From assembly GCF_027942865.1 (NCBI RefSeq), contig NC_134509.1:7540254-7604253 (forward strand): DNA of 64,000 nucleotides, given 5' to 3'. How positions within the stretch are numbered: the first letter of the stretch is position 1; each line of letters starts with the position of its first letter. This document shows positions 24,101 through 34,823 of the stretch, piece after piece. Position numbers and translations under genes: made by a program. The notes under the pieces are model-generated. The model saw only the letters and a program-made list of their open reading frames with translations, was not told the DNA's origin and did not search any database. This stretch comes from Odontesthes bonariensis (lineage: Eukaryota; Chordata; Actinopteri; Atheriniformes; Atherinopsidae).

Positions 24101-24377
24101 CATTTATGATTCAATGAGTACCACTGAACCTGTTCTTATGGAGGTGTAAAGATTTGCAACACTGTGACAGTCAAAAACATGCAGAGACATTCCTCTCCTG
24201 GCTACTTCCTCGTGGTTTAAACGCCTGGCTGGGGTGCTTGATTTGCTTTTTGTTTGGTTGATGAAAAAAACAACAAAAGAAAGTACCACAAAGCTGTCTT
24301 ACATTATCAATCGTGGCCACCAGAAGCATGATGATGGTTGTGATGTGCAGAGCAACGATTCCCACCAGCACCAACAT
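21146..24377 (-). CDS. emp2: Epithelial membrane protein 2-like tetraspan (EMP/PMP22/claudin superfamily), 158 aa
   Basis: Coding exons: 24377-24303, 23974-23875, 23636-23496, 21306-21146 (477 nt). Four hydrophobic segments fit the PMP22/EMP fold: residues about 1-22, 64-85, 95-116 and 131-152, with short ends and an RKKSE tail. The start [20 protein letters not shown] resembles EMP1/EMP2. [15 protein letters not shown] is very close to the EMP2 block [13 protein letters not shown], and YILAWISF plus LYLVLRK-like ends also fit. The family acts at the plasma membrane in junctions, caveolae and integrin traffic. Oddly, the first loop reads [17 protein letters not shown] and lacks both cysteines of the usual LWxxC...C motif. 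An N-glycosylation site NET lies at 123, in the second loop. The family call is firm; emp2 rather than emp1 rests on the [12 protein letters not shown] block. Confidence 0.8.
22425..22465 (+). repeat. Fragment of the GTGTACCCTGCCTCTC teleost repeat
   Basis: TAATGGACTGGGTGTACCCT followed by GCCTCTCACCC matches the core of the repeat at 16247-16377, but the GGGATAGGCTCC part is missing. It is an internal fragment. Confidence 0.6.
23216..23240. repeat. (CTTT)n microsatellite
   Basis: About six tandem CTTT units inside the last intron of the emp2-like gene. Confidence 0.85.
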
Positions 24378-25240
24378 TGCGGCCCCCTGAAAACTGATAA
24401 GAAGAATGCGGATGAGCGCGTATCACAACTTAATTTCCAAGCGCAGGCTTATGTAATACAGGCGTTCACGGGAGGATACATCAAACATTTGAATTATTGT
24501 CTCATGGGGAGCAAAGAAAAAGCGGCCAGAGGAGAGAGGAACCGTTGCTTGCAAGTCCAAACTCGCCCCACGCTTCCCACAGTTTGGCTTTTGAAAAACG
24601 CACATCTGGAGTCAGACACGTCACAGGTCCCTGCTCAAGACCGTCGATGGTTTTACGCCCGAAAAACGTTTCACTTCACAACGTGTTCTGTTGAACCAGA
24701 CGGCTCGGGTGAATTCGCATCAACTCCGTTTGCTTATCGGCTCATTTTTCCACAGCTTTCTCCCGTTTCCGTCGACGAGAAAGGCGCGTTTGTGCGGGCA
24801 TTCCCAAATGGATGCCTCCTCTGTGGCACACACAGGCCCTACACAAGTCAACAACTTTGAAAAGAGCGCGAGAACACGGTGACAGAAAACAACACGGGAA
24901 AACTCTTAACTTGAGAAATACAACTGTAGACTTTTCAGCACTGCAGTCATTTATAAAAAAATAAAATAAAAAAACGTGCAGTGGCGCGTCCATTTAATAC
25001 TTTCTGCGTTTACAATGGCTGGCACGTTATACTAGAGTTACATAGTAAATCATTCAAATATACTCAAGAGCATTTAAGTTAACTTTTAAACGTAAAGAAA
25101 ACACAAATCAGCTGTAAGATAGTTTCACAGACTATGGTCCGAATAACAGAAGTTAACCAACAGTGAACAAGCTGAACAAGCGTTACCTGAAAGAGCTTTA
25201 ACACGGCGCGGGACTTATTTGGGAATGTTTAACTGTGTAG
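24378..25240 (-). promoter_or_regulatory. 5' UTR and likely first non-coding exon of the emp2-like gene
   Basis: The coding start lies 9 bases inside an exon that begins at 24386 after the minus-strand acceptor GTTTTCAG. A good candidate for the upstream non-coding exon ends at 25187, where the minus strand reads AAGCTCTTTCAG followed by the donor GTAACG. Its 5' limit and the promoter, probably near 25240, are inferred. No TATA box is clear. Confidence 0.4.
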
Positions 25241-26505
25241 ACCCACCCAGCCTCTAATTCTCAACACACACATCTCCCTGTTTTCTCACTCCCTTCCCTC
25301 TCTTTCCTCTCAGTAAGCCCCACCCAAAAAGTTTCAAATGTTTTTCCTCACTCAACGAGGAAACGGCTTCATGTTGCGACTCCAACATGCGCGTAAAGAG
25401 GTCTGAGACTTTTAACTCGGGCTGCTTCAGATGTATAGCTGCCTTTGTTCCTTTAGATGGACAGCTCACCTGAGGGAATGGTTTAAATGTGAAATTTAAA
25501 CCATTCCCCACATGGTTACAAAACAGAACCTTGGACACACTGAAATGCCCCTGAGTCAAACCGTATCTTTTGTTTTCACACACTTGCCGCTTCATTATGC
25601 ACAAATGGAGCTTCTCCAAAGATGTGACATTAAGAAGAGATGTTGGCAGTAGTGCAGCTCAATCTGAGCCCGGGGGATCTGTCCCCTGTTCAGCAGCAGT
25701 TACGCTCTGATGGTGACATTTCATACAAGGGGGAAAAAAAGTGGAGAGAAATGTTGGCCTCTGACAACGCAGTTTGAACCGATACAAGAGATCAAAATGA
25801 ACAGAAATCCAAATAAAAGGTTTGAACAGCTTATTTGTTGAGCCCGTCTTTGCTCTCAAGCAATAATAACGCATGCCCAGTGTGCTGTGCAGGAATATGA
25901 GAGGACCTTTCATGAAGTTCTTATTGTTCAACACATCACATTTCAGCAACACAACCTCGGTTATTACTCTTCTAAGATGTTTGAGTACAACTTTTGCAAG
26001 AAGAGGAGAGAGCTTTTTACAACATACCGACCACCACACAGCCCTTGCCTCTCAGTTGGTTGGCATTCTCATTGTTTTGGAAAACTCCGTCTATCCCATA
26101 CACACTCAGCCAGCTTTTTAAGGTCTTCAAACTCCAGAGGCCGTTTGGAGAAAATCTTTTTTCCCCTCTCTGTTCTCATCTGAAACTAAATGTTTATATA
26201 CTTCACAGGCCTAATGTGGACATACTGAAACTGTAAAACCACGCTGAGCTACTGTCGTGCATGAAATAAAGTTTACGCACAGTCGACATAGAGACAAACT
26301 GCTTGCTTCACATGTAAAGAAGAAGAAATAGTCCTACAACAATAAAGAAGACATCAGAAAAAAAGAGTTACTCTGGTCTGCGGAGCCATAAAACATTTAA
26401 ACTTGCATTTACACACTTTATTTCTCCAGATATGTACATACAGTCTGGTAAAAACAGAAAGTTGCATATTATAAAAGGAATTCTGTACTCCAGTCTTAAA
26501 GTAAC
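25241..26505. other. Upstream flank of the emp2-like gene, no gene recognised
   Basis: Mixed sequence holding the perfect hairpin at 25474-25508. Open frames on both strands (for example minus 25254-25619) show no domain, signal peptide or splice context that I can support. Confidence 0.4.
25474..25508. repeat. Perfect inverted repeat (15-bp arms, 5-nt loop)
   Basis: GGGAATGGTTTAAAT at 25474-25488 and ATTTAAACCATTCCC at 25494-25508 are exact reverse complements separated by GTGAA. It lies a few hundred bases upstream of the proposed emp2-like first exon. Confidence 0.85.
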
Positions 26506-26508
26506 AAA

Positions 26509-27192
26509 GGCCCCATCCACACGTAGCCGGGTATCTGCTAAAACGAATATATTTTTCTACGTTTGGACCTGTCATCCACATGAAAACGCATCGTAAACGA
26601 ATGTTTTTAAAAACTCCGGGCAAAGTGAAGATTTTTGAAAACTCCGTTTATGCAGCTGCGTGTAGACAGAGATAACCGGAGTTTTGCGTTTTCGAACATC
26701 ACAATATGCGCCAAAACAACAACAAATCTGCTTTAAAGTCTAAAGTGCGACCTTTGCTAACTGAAGAAGCATGGATGCCTTGAGAACTGTGGTGGTTATT
26801 ATTGTGCAGGCGCTGTTTACTGCCTTGATTTTACACCCCCAAGTCGTACTCCCAGAGGAATGGCGTGACAATTTCCGCATGTCCCGGTGTCCTCACTCCT
26901 GTCGCTGTTGGAATTATTACGTCCTCATATCGAGGGGCAGTCCACTGTCATGCGATCACCTGTCAGTGTGCTCAAAAAAGTTGCGTGCACACTTTATTAT
27001 TTAGCTGAAGAGGGCAGATTACGCAAAACAGCAAATGCATTTGGGTTGTCAAGACAGGTGAAAACGCAGATGTTCGGTTATGTGTGGAAGTTTTTTTTTT
27101 CGAAAACGAGGTAATGTGGATACAAATTATTTTATAAACGGAGGGGGGAAATATTTGATTTTAAAAATACCCGGCTACGTGTGTACATAGCC
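26509..27192. mobile_element. PIF/Harbinger-like element with terminal inverted repeats and a transposase N-terminal remnant
   Basis: The left end GGCCCCATCCACACGTAGCC and the right end, read in reverse as GGCTATGTACACACGTAGCC, both continue into GGGTAT, giving 26-bp terminal inverted repeats with only a few mismatches. AAA flanks both sides (26506-26508 and 27193-27195), compatible with a 3-bp target duplication. Inside, about 26948-27090 translates to MRSPVSVLKKVACTLYYLAE followed by GRLRKTANAFGLSRQ. This fits the N-terminal helical region of HARBI1-type transposases (SVxKxVAxTLYYLAxEG..A..FGLS). No catalytic DDE domain follows, so the copy is non-autonomous. Confidence 0.75.
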
Positions 27193-27197
27193 AAAGA

Positions 27198-27487
27198 CTG
27201 AACAGGTTTGGAAGGGTTGCAGGAGAAAGTCTCTTCTCTCTAAAAAGAACATGGCAGCACGGCTCAGGTTTGCAAATTTGCATCTGAACAAACCGCAAAA
27301 CCTCTGGAACGATGTCCTTTGGACAGATGAGATAAAAGTGGATATGTTTGGTCTTAATTCACACAACACCATGTTTGGTAAAAAAAAAATAAAAAAAAAA
27401 TTAACCTCATACTATACTGTCAAGCATGGTGGCGGAGGGGTGATGATTTGGGCTTGTTTTGAAGCTACAGAACTGCACCTTTCAGTC
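27198..27487 (+). pseudogene. Tc1-like transposase fragment, first part
   Basis: A frame from 27251 reads FANLHLNKPQNLWNDVLWTD, then EIKVDMFG and TVKHGGGGVMIWACF. These are hallmark blocks of Tc1/mariner transposases: the first catalytic Asp sits in VLWTDE and is followed by VKHGGGSVMVWGC. A frame-breaking A-rich stretch (27379-27400) replaces the YVWRKKG region. Match to the family is lost after about 27487. The later part of a transposase is found at 28680-28915 on the same strand. Confidence 0.8.
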
Positions 27488-27957
27488 AATATGCCTTTTG
27501 TGTTTGCCTTTCAAGACAGGACAGATGCGTCTTTGTTGTGTAATGTCGAAGTGTGAAAGCACAGAGGTAGCACTGCCGGTCAAAGTTGATCCGCTGCTGA
27601 TGTGTCTCTGAGCAAGGGGTGAAATGAGCTGTGTGGGCAAGGCGGCATCGCTGAACATGCCAGTCAAACCGTCAGTGCTGTCATAACTCACCTGATTCCG
27701 TTACACTGGCATAATGTTTGTAAGCACACACCCATACAGGGCTGAGCCACCTCTGTCTGACGTGTAAATTACTAAGGAGGACTAGCTGCAGGTTAACAGG
27801 GACGTCTTTTTTGTGCCAATTAGCTTCAATCAACGTATTTTAAAAGGGATACTGAGTTGATCATACCCTCCTCTGTATACCAAAGCACAGTGAGGTCAAA
27901 TGTGAGGCAAGCTGTCTAACAGCGTAGGCCTGGCTAGGATCAGATTAGGCAGCTGGA

Positions 27958-28685
27958 CAATAGCCGCATTCGGACAGAGCCGTTCTAAGAACGGTCCTCC
28001 TCGAATTTCGTTCTGATAACTGTCCTTCCCCAGCGGAACTGTTTCAGTTTGCATTGACACATGAGTCGGGACCAGGTCGGGACTGATGCGACGCAACCGT
28101 CTGCGTCAGTGACGTGTTACTTTAGCGCCACATTCAACAACAAAACAAAACCTGCGAAAAATAATGAGAGAAGAAAAAAACACCACAAAGAAGCTAACAT
28201 GGAGAGCGGGGAGGCCATCGTGTTCATGGTCTGCATGATGGTGATATTAATCATGGACGATCACATCAGGCGTCTAACATGGAGGCTGGAAGAGCTCACA
28301 GAGAGAGTCAGGAGACGAAGGATGGAGCGCAGGCCATACTTTTTGGTTTCATGAAGGAAGGAGAGCAGAGCACCGCAGACAAAGGAGACCAGGTGTCAGT
28401 TTAACTTATTAAACACGCGCCGGTTGTGTCTGTGTCGTATCAGGAAACATTTCAGCCGTGACAGCATGACATGGGGCGGAGCTACCGACCACCAAACACC
28501 TCCGTCAGATGTGTTCCTATAGAACCCTGAAAAGACCCAGCTGAGGAGAAGGAGCTAAAGTGGTTATAGGAACTGAGGGCCGTGGTCCCGAGTTCCTGTA
28601 TGTGCGAATGCGGGAGAAACTGGCCCCGTGGATTAAAAGGTTATAAGAACTGCCAAAGGTTCCTACAGTGTGAATGTGGTTATTG
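27958..28685. mobile_element. Non-autonomous DNA transposon with terminal inverted repeats
   Basis: The left end AATAGCCGCATTCGGACAG and the right end, read in reverse as AATAACCACATTCACACTG, match at 15 of 19 positions. They frame about 730 bp, and both ends continue with related GTTCT/GGTTCC blocks. An internal frame at 28198-28354 encodes MESGEAIVFMVCMMVILIMD and a basic tail, but no transposase motif is visible. It directly abuts the second Tc1-like fragment, as expected if it landed inside an older Tc1 copy. Confidence 0.6.
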
Positions 28686-28915
28686 AAGCACACCATCAAA
28701 TATACATCAGGAAGGCTGAAAAGGAAAAGAATCAAGGTGTTGCATTGTCCCAGTCAAAGTCCAGACCACAACCCCATTAAAATAATGTGGTGGGACTTTA
28801 AGAAAGCTTTGCATAGATGAATACCCACAAACTATTAATAATGTGAAGCAATACTGGAAAGAAAAGTGGACCAAAACTCTGTGAGACTGGTAATTTCATA
28901 CAGCAAATTATTTCT
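28680..28915 (+). pseudogene. Tc1-like transposase fragment, C-terminal part
   Basis: ATCAAGGTGTTGCATTGTCC, then CAGTCAAAGTCCAGACCACA and ACCCCATTAAAATAATGTGG, correspond to the [22 protein letters not shown] block with the second catalytic Asp. The copy has a frameshift inside it. The rest (about 28795-28890) matches the usual LKKA... C terminus. It has the same strand and family as 27198-27487, about 1.2 kb away. Confidence 0.7.
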
Positions 28916-31696
28916 ATTCTATTGACTTTTATTGCCACTGAAGTTGGTTCTAAAAACTACTGGATTATGGGTTGTACTTTGTGCGTGTTATGTACCTTTT
29001 TCACACGGCTGCATATATCTCGCCACGGTTTCCTGCGCTCTCAACTGTGCAGTTCTATCATTTATTTATTGGTTTTTAATGTTATCTTTTGTGTATTTTC
29101 AAAAATTGCGCTGACACATGCCCTAGCCTGAGCCTCCATGGTAAATTTATTTGCAGTATTCTTTAATGATCTCATAAGTTGGCAATAAAATACTTTTTTC
29201 CCCTTCCTATACCAGCTTTTGTGACATAGGGACAAACGGAAAAATAACGGAAAAATAAATGTCAGTGATGAATGTCACTGACAGCTGTGAAAAACAGGAA
29301 GGGGTCTACTAGCATCTTCAGTTAACCTTTCATATTACAACCATAAACTGTCCCATTTTAAATGGATATTGTCAGGCAGCTATTACTATTTTCTGGGCCA
29401 AAATAATACCATGTTATTAGGGAATTACAGTGCACATCTATTGAAGCTTTTCATCACCTGTCTTGAATGAAAGAGAGCAAAAGTGCTGGATTTTTTTCTA
29501 ATTTCAACAGGGCAACTTCAGAGAAGAGCTTACAGTATATATATCCCCCAGCCTGTGATCTAAGTAGATCTGTAGCTGCCAGCTACAATGGCTGCTTCCT
29601 CCTGCAGGAGTTGGAATGAGGACAGAGACTACGGGTCCAGTCGAATAGTCTTGTTTTGCATAACTGTCCTGACTGAGTGAAAAGACCAGAACAAGTTAGC
29701 CGACAAGTAACAGATGCTGAGAAGAGGATCTCCGATGCGTCCTTAATGATCTCCTTTAGCATAGAATACCCTGGACAATCCTTTATGAGAAAGGAAATAA
29801 TCCTGTCCCATAACTCCTTGCAGCCGCAACTTTTAAAGCAACGCTCGATTATTTTCATGCTAACTGTGATTCATGTGTACAAATATGAGTGCGAGTAGCC
29901 TAAAACAACACAAAATTACCCATTTTTCTTTTCTTTTTCAGTTAAGAACTTGAATGATAAAGTATTTTGCAAGATGACCTCTTATATGATATATATAGCA
30001 ATATTTTTATGTAAAACTTTGATAAGACTGCAATAGACGAAGTATCTAAAGCACTTTTTGTAAAATGCTTTTTTCAGTGCTGCAGAAGTGTGGTCGAATT
30101 CTCATTGCTGCATGGTTGTCTTTTCCTATGTCCTTAAGAATGTTTCCAACCATCTTCCTTTAACCTCATGACGTTTTCCACAAGTTCAAGGAAAAGAGCT
30201 TTGGAAAAGATTACTATTTTTTTTACCATTTTTACCACCTGACCTCTAATTACCTCCTTTACTCTTTCAGCGACCCACACTCATTTCTCAACAATTCAGA
30301 TTCCCTTAGCCCGAGTAGACTAAATACCCAGTCGGCACAGCTCGTGTCTAACTTAAGAGGATGTAAGAGATTGTCCTCCCCAAAACATGCCCGTGGGTCA
30401 TCTGTACATGCATGTCAGTGTACCTAGAACTGCATTCAAGGAATATTAACCGAATATGTGAATAGCATCCATATGGGTGACTTTTGCATTGTAAAAAGAA
30501 TATATGTAGCCTTACCATAACTGTTTTCTAACCCCAAACAAGTAATGTTATTGCCTAAATCTAACCAACGTGATGTTAAAGACATATTCAGTAGTGAACA
30601 AAGGTTGGTCAGTCATGCATTGATCTTGCGCTCATGCTCCATAAAGGCACATAGCTCAAGGCGCTGGGCACAAGACAAGATTCTCAGTCACCCAATGCTT
30701 TAACGCTCGACAGCAGGCCGAGCTGATGGCTGGCATTGTAGCAACAGTTGATCACAAGATCAGACACGAGTCAAACTCTCCTCCTTTGTGGGAAGCTTCT
30801 TGCATTTTCTTGTACGACAGCATCACAGATGAACTCGCAGCTTGTGAATGTTCAGCAGAACTCTTCAGCTTAACAACAATCCCGCCAATCATGAAAGAGA
30901 GGAGGAGGGAGAGACTGTAATGCACAGAATCTGTGCTCTTTAAGTGCCACCGAGTCAACTCCTGGCACACTTGACTCCAAGACCAACACCCGCTCACCTT
31001 TGTCAGCAACCTCTCCTTGGAACTAACCTAAAGTAAACCTGGGTTACTGGCACACAGAATCTTTAGCATTCGGGTTGATTTGTGGTTGAATGAACATGCC
31101 TGATGTCTCATAAATTCTTTGACTCTTTTGACCAGGTCACCCTCAGCCTCTGAGTTTGTAGGACTGTGCATGATGTCCAAGAGGTATCTTGATTTGAAGG
31201 AGGTCTTAAATCAGTCCATAGGTATCCCTCCACCCTAGACCTAATTTCTGACATTTTGTCCCCATTAAAAAGGTAGTAGCAGGGGAAAAAATGTATTAAG
31301 CTACTGACAATGGGTATAATCCCTCTGTCCTTGCATCTCATACCTCCCGCCCATTTTGGAATTGCTGGAAGGCGCCATTGTTTTCATCCTTTATGAATAC
31401 ATTTGTGTTTGTGCACCTTGGTGACTTCCGTATCTTCTTCACGTCTGTGCTGGCAAATGTGGGCCGTGTAAGCAGATTTCTACAGGGGCTCTTGGAGAAT
31501 TTGGTCCAAATCGGGATTAAAATGGACGTTTTACTTCCCAGAGGTTTAATATTTGGTTTTGGTTTCAAAATGTGGTTTAATCCTCTTTGAGTGCAGCAAT
31601 TCAATGTTACATTTCAACCCTAGATTGTGAATAAAAGAACATGGGAGACGTTTTAACGTCACCCACTGGATTGTGAATTGCTGCTTTCAGGTTCGT
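28916..31696. other. Gene-free stretch, nothing recognised
   Basis: AT-rich sequence with short open frames only. A 9-bp inverted repeat (TGTCAGTGA ... TCACTGACA) lies near 29260-29283. No exon, RNA gene or clear repeat family was recognised. Confidence 0.4.
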
Positions 31697-31783
<87 letters not shown>

Positions 31784-31784
31784 T
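31697..31784. repeat. (TC)n(AT)n(AC)n compound microsatellite
   Basis: Consecutive TC, AT (about 24 units, 31711-31759) and AC (about 12 units) blocks. The AT block is able to extrude or slip and is probably highly variable. Confidence 0.95.
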
Positions 31785-34700
31785 ATAAACTGATGACAGT
31801 AGTCTGAATTTCTAATAGTTAGGGCTGGTAATCAAATCAAACGTAGCAATTCGAGTACTGTATCACCTTATTGTTGCCGATGTTGTTTCAATTTGAAATT
31901 TTGTTCACAATTCCATTAAGTGATTAGATTAACTGGCAAGACAATGATTGCCAGATTGTCAATGAAAATAATCATTAATAAAAAGTCTACGGTGCGCCCT
32001 GTAGATCACTGAACACAAATGTTTCCTACGGTGTGAATACCTTTCCGACGAACTCCGTGTGACTGAGCAATGCTGACTGGGTGCTGATAGAGCAATTAGT
32101 GTAAGTCTCTGTTTTTATTGAAGTGGCGCTGAGATGAAAATCATTTGAGAGCTGCGTTATTGTCAGAGGGTGTGGGAACTGGAGGAGGCGTTTTCTCCTG
32201 GCAGAAATTCAAAGCCATTACGCCTGACCCCTGATGGTTTCTCATATCACAGTGAATAGTGAGTGGATGCTGAGCAGCGCTGGCTCCCCTTGTGTGTCAC
32301 TAGTGTGTCTGTGGAGTTTTCTATTCCAGTCACAACATGAGGGGCCTCTGCGGAACGCACAGTCTAATATCCATTTTCCAGCGGGTGTCCAGAGGAGAAA
32401 CATTATACAGGACCCGATTTAAAATGGTCACATCTTTTAGGAATAAATGCTGACTACTTTGGGTCTAGCTTCCAGTGCTGTGCTTGGACTTTCAAAATTA
32501 GAACCCCAGCCTTTTGAAAATGGGGCTGCGAATAAAGATTACTCTGATTATTGATTCATTTTCATCAGTGATCTCTGTGATGAATCTATCCATCATTTGG
32601 CCTTACAAGTGTCTGAAAATGACGGAAAATGACAGTTTACCAAAAAAAGGGGGAAATATATATATTTTTAAAAATCAGAGCACAACACATGATTATCATG
32701 TTAACAGTTATAAAAAGGATTACTTTTTCCTCCGGCCGAAGCATAAAAAAACCCCAATATACTGCATACACCACGTATCTTTACAGATGAAATATCTGCC
32801 AATGTGGACCTCACTCCTGAGTTCCCAGCTCTGCTTGATTCCTACTGAGCTAACAAAATGTAGCACACAAGACTGAGTGAGAGAGCCTTCCCACTACACA
32901 CTGTGCTCTCTTCTATGTTTTTACATTTTTTCAAGGATACATGCTTCTGTCCCCCCCTCCCCTTCTCGTTGATTTAAATGCGGTGTGACAAAACGTCAAT
33001 GGATAACACCCTTCCTGTTCAACTGGCCACCTCACAGCCATCTGGAACTGACGATTGATGGCAACTGGTTCAAATCCTGCCTCGGCTGTTCTGTGTGGAG
33101 TTTGCATGTCCGCCGTGTGCATGCGTCGGTTCTCTCTGGATACTCTGGTTTCCTCCCATCTTAGATTAGGTTAACTGGTGATTCTAAAATGACGAAAGGG
33201 AAATTCACCATCAGTGAAGGGGGCAGGTGGGTGGGATTTTTCACCTGGTCTTTGGGCCATAAAAGGTGTGTCTCAGTCTGTTGGGACTGATCTGCATCTC
33301 GGTTTAAAGCGAGCGTGACCCCGACTGCAGCGCTATTGGGGCCCCTGGGTGTCAGACCGATTCAGAAATGACCTCTTTGTCTGATGACTGAGCTCTAGGA
33401 AAAAACAATCAACTGTGTACGCTTCATTTTTGTTTGCACCCTTTTAAAAGAGAGCTCTTTCCCTTTAAAAAACTACCTGACATTACAATAAGAAGAAATC
33501 TATTACCACAGATGGCTGTGCAGGACTTTGGTTCAAGAGGTTCTCAGATTAATAGCACCAGGGACCCTAAAAACACAATAACCAAGAAACACTATCCTGT
33601 CTCTCCTTCTGATTGTCCTTTCATCCGTCACCGTCTTGTCTCACAAACTAAACAGTGGTCTATAACTGCAACATCTGGCCAAAATGTTTGAGATCCAAAG
33701 TATAATCTACGGCAAATCAGTGTTTTTTTCCAGCTTCTTCCTAAGGATACTCATCGGACTTGCAGGATAAAAGAAATATTTTTCTCAAAAGTATACGTGG
33801 AATTCCCCTTTGAGTAAAATGGTGAAAGATTACACTGATGTCCACTTATGGAAAATAAAGCAAAGTCAAAAAGAAAGCGTCCAGGTCCAAACAGGATAGC
33901 TTTTGAAGTTTGTGGAGCTACAGAAAAATGACCAGCAACCATTCACACATTCAGCTGATCACCTAATTAACTTCTTCTGCATACATGTCAAATGCCATTA
34001 ATATTTAAATTGACTAAAATGACGTCATTTGATGATGGAAGAAAGATTCTGAGGCTTTCTTTCAAGTAAAACTACTAAGAGTAGAAAAGCACCCAAAGTA
34101 ATAGCTATGCAATCAAAATGGTTTTTAAAAAAATAAAAAATAAATAAATTATTTAACAAACATCTCTCGTCAGACGTCATTCATTGATATTCACTGGAGC
34201 TAAATGTTTCCATATCCGTTTGATTAGAACTCTCAGTGTGTTCTGTTTTTATCTGCTTTTCTCTCATGACAACTTGTTTTTGTTTTACAGTGATCCACCA
34301 TCACGTTGCTTTATCTCGGTCAACAAACACCTCAAACAGTATTCAAGGAAAAGATGCTGCATCTTATTTGAAACGAACTGGTTGGTATCTTACATTTTAA
34401 AAATATATATCAAACGGCTATGAAACAAGCATTTAGGTGCTGCTTTCTTTTTTTTTTTTTTTTCCGCTGAGCACCTAAATGATAAAAGTGTTCAAACTAA
34501 CTGCTATAGAAGTTAAAAGTTCTAGGAAAACTCGAGATGTAGCCTACTTCCATTTTATAATTAAGTTGCTTCATGGCTACATTTCACCCTACCTGTAGAC
34601 TGCCAGGGAGCGACATGACCACTGATAAAACTGAAAATGTAGACAGACGAATGTCGGCACTGTATTTCTCAAATTTCCCATTTTTGTTCCCCTTTCGTTT

Positions 34701-34823
34701 CCCTCCATTTGGCCACTTGCTGCTTTTTAATTGGCTCATTCTTAATGGCTCTTCATTAATAGCCTCAAGTGCAGGTGGACCCCTTTATGCGCGTGGTAGC
34801 GAAGAGGCGACAACCAAACAGCG
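31785..34823. other. Upstream flank of zp1, mostly unrecognised
   Basis: Apart from the repeat at 33040-33190, I see no coding exon or RNA gene. The proximal zp1 promoter must lie at its right end (about 34600-34823), where no TATA box is obvious. Confidence 0.4.
33040..33190 (+). repeat. 5' segment of the common teleost interspersed repeat
   Basis: GGTTCAAATCCTGCCTCGGC, GTGTGGAGTTTGCATGTCCG and GGTTTCCTCCCATC, then GATTAGGTTAACTGGTGATT, correspond to the first half of the repeat whose second half occurs at 16247-16377. The pieces are therefore complementary fragments of one family. Confidence 0.6.

Noticed and set aside
24234-24860. 208-aa open frame on the plus strand overlapping the emp2-like 5' region
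   Set aside because: It runs antisense across the first coding exon and 5' UTR of the emp2-like gene, shows no domain, signal or splice context, and is best explained by chance.
29583-29858. 91-aa minus-strand frame with several cysteines
   Set aside because: No known cysteine pattern, no splice sites and no similarity I can name; left as unassigned sequence.
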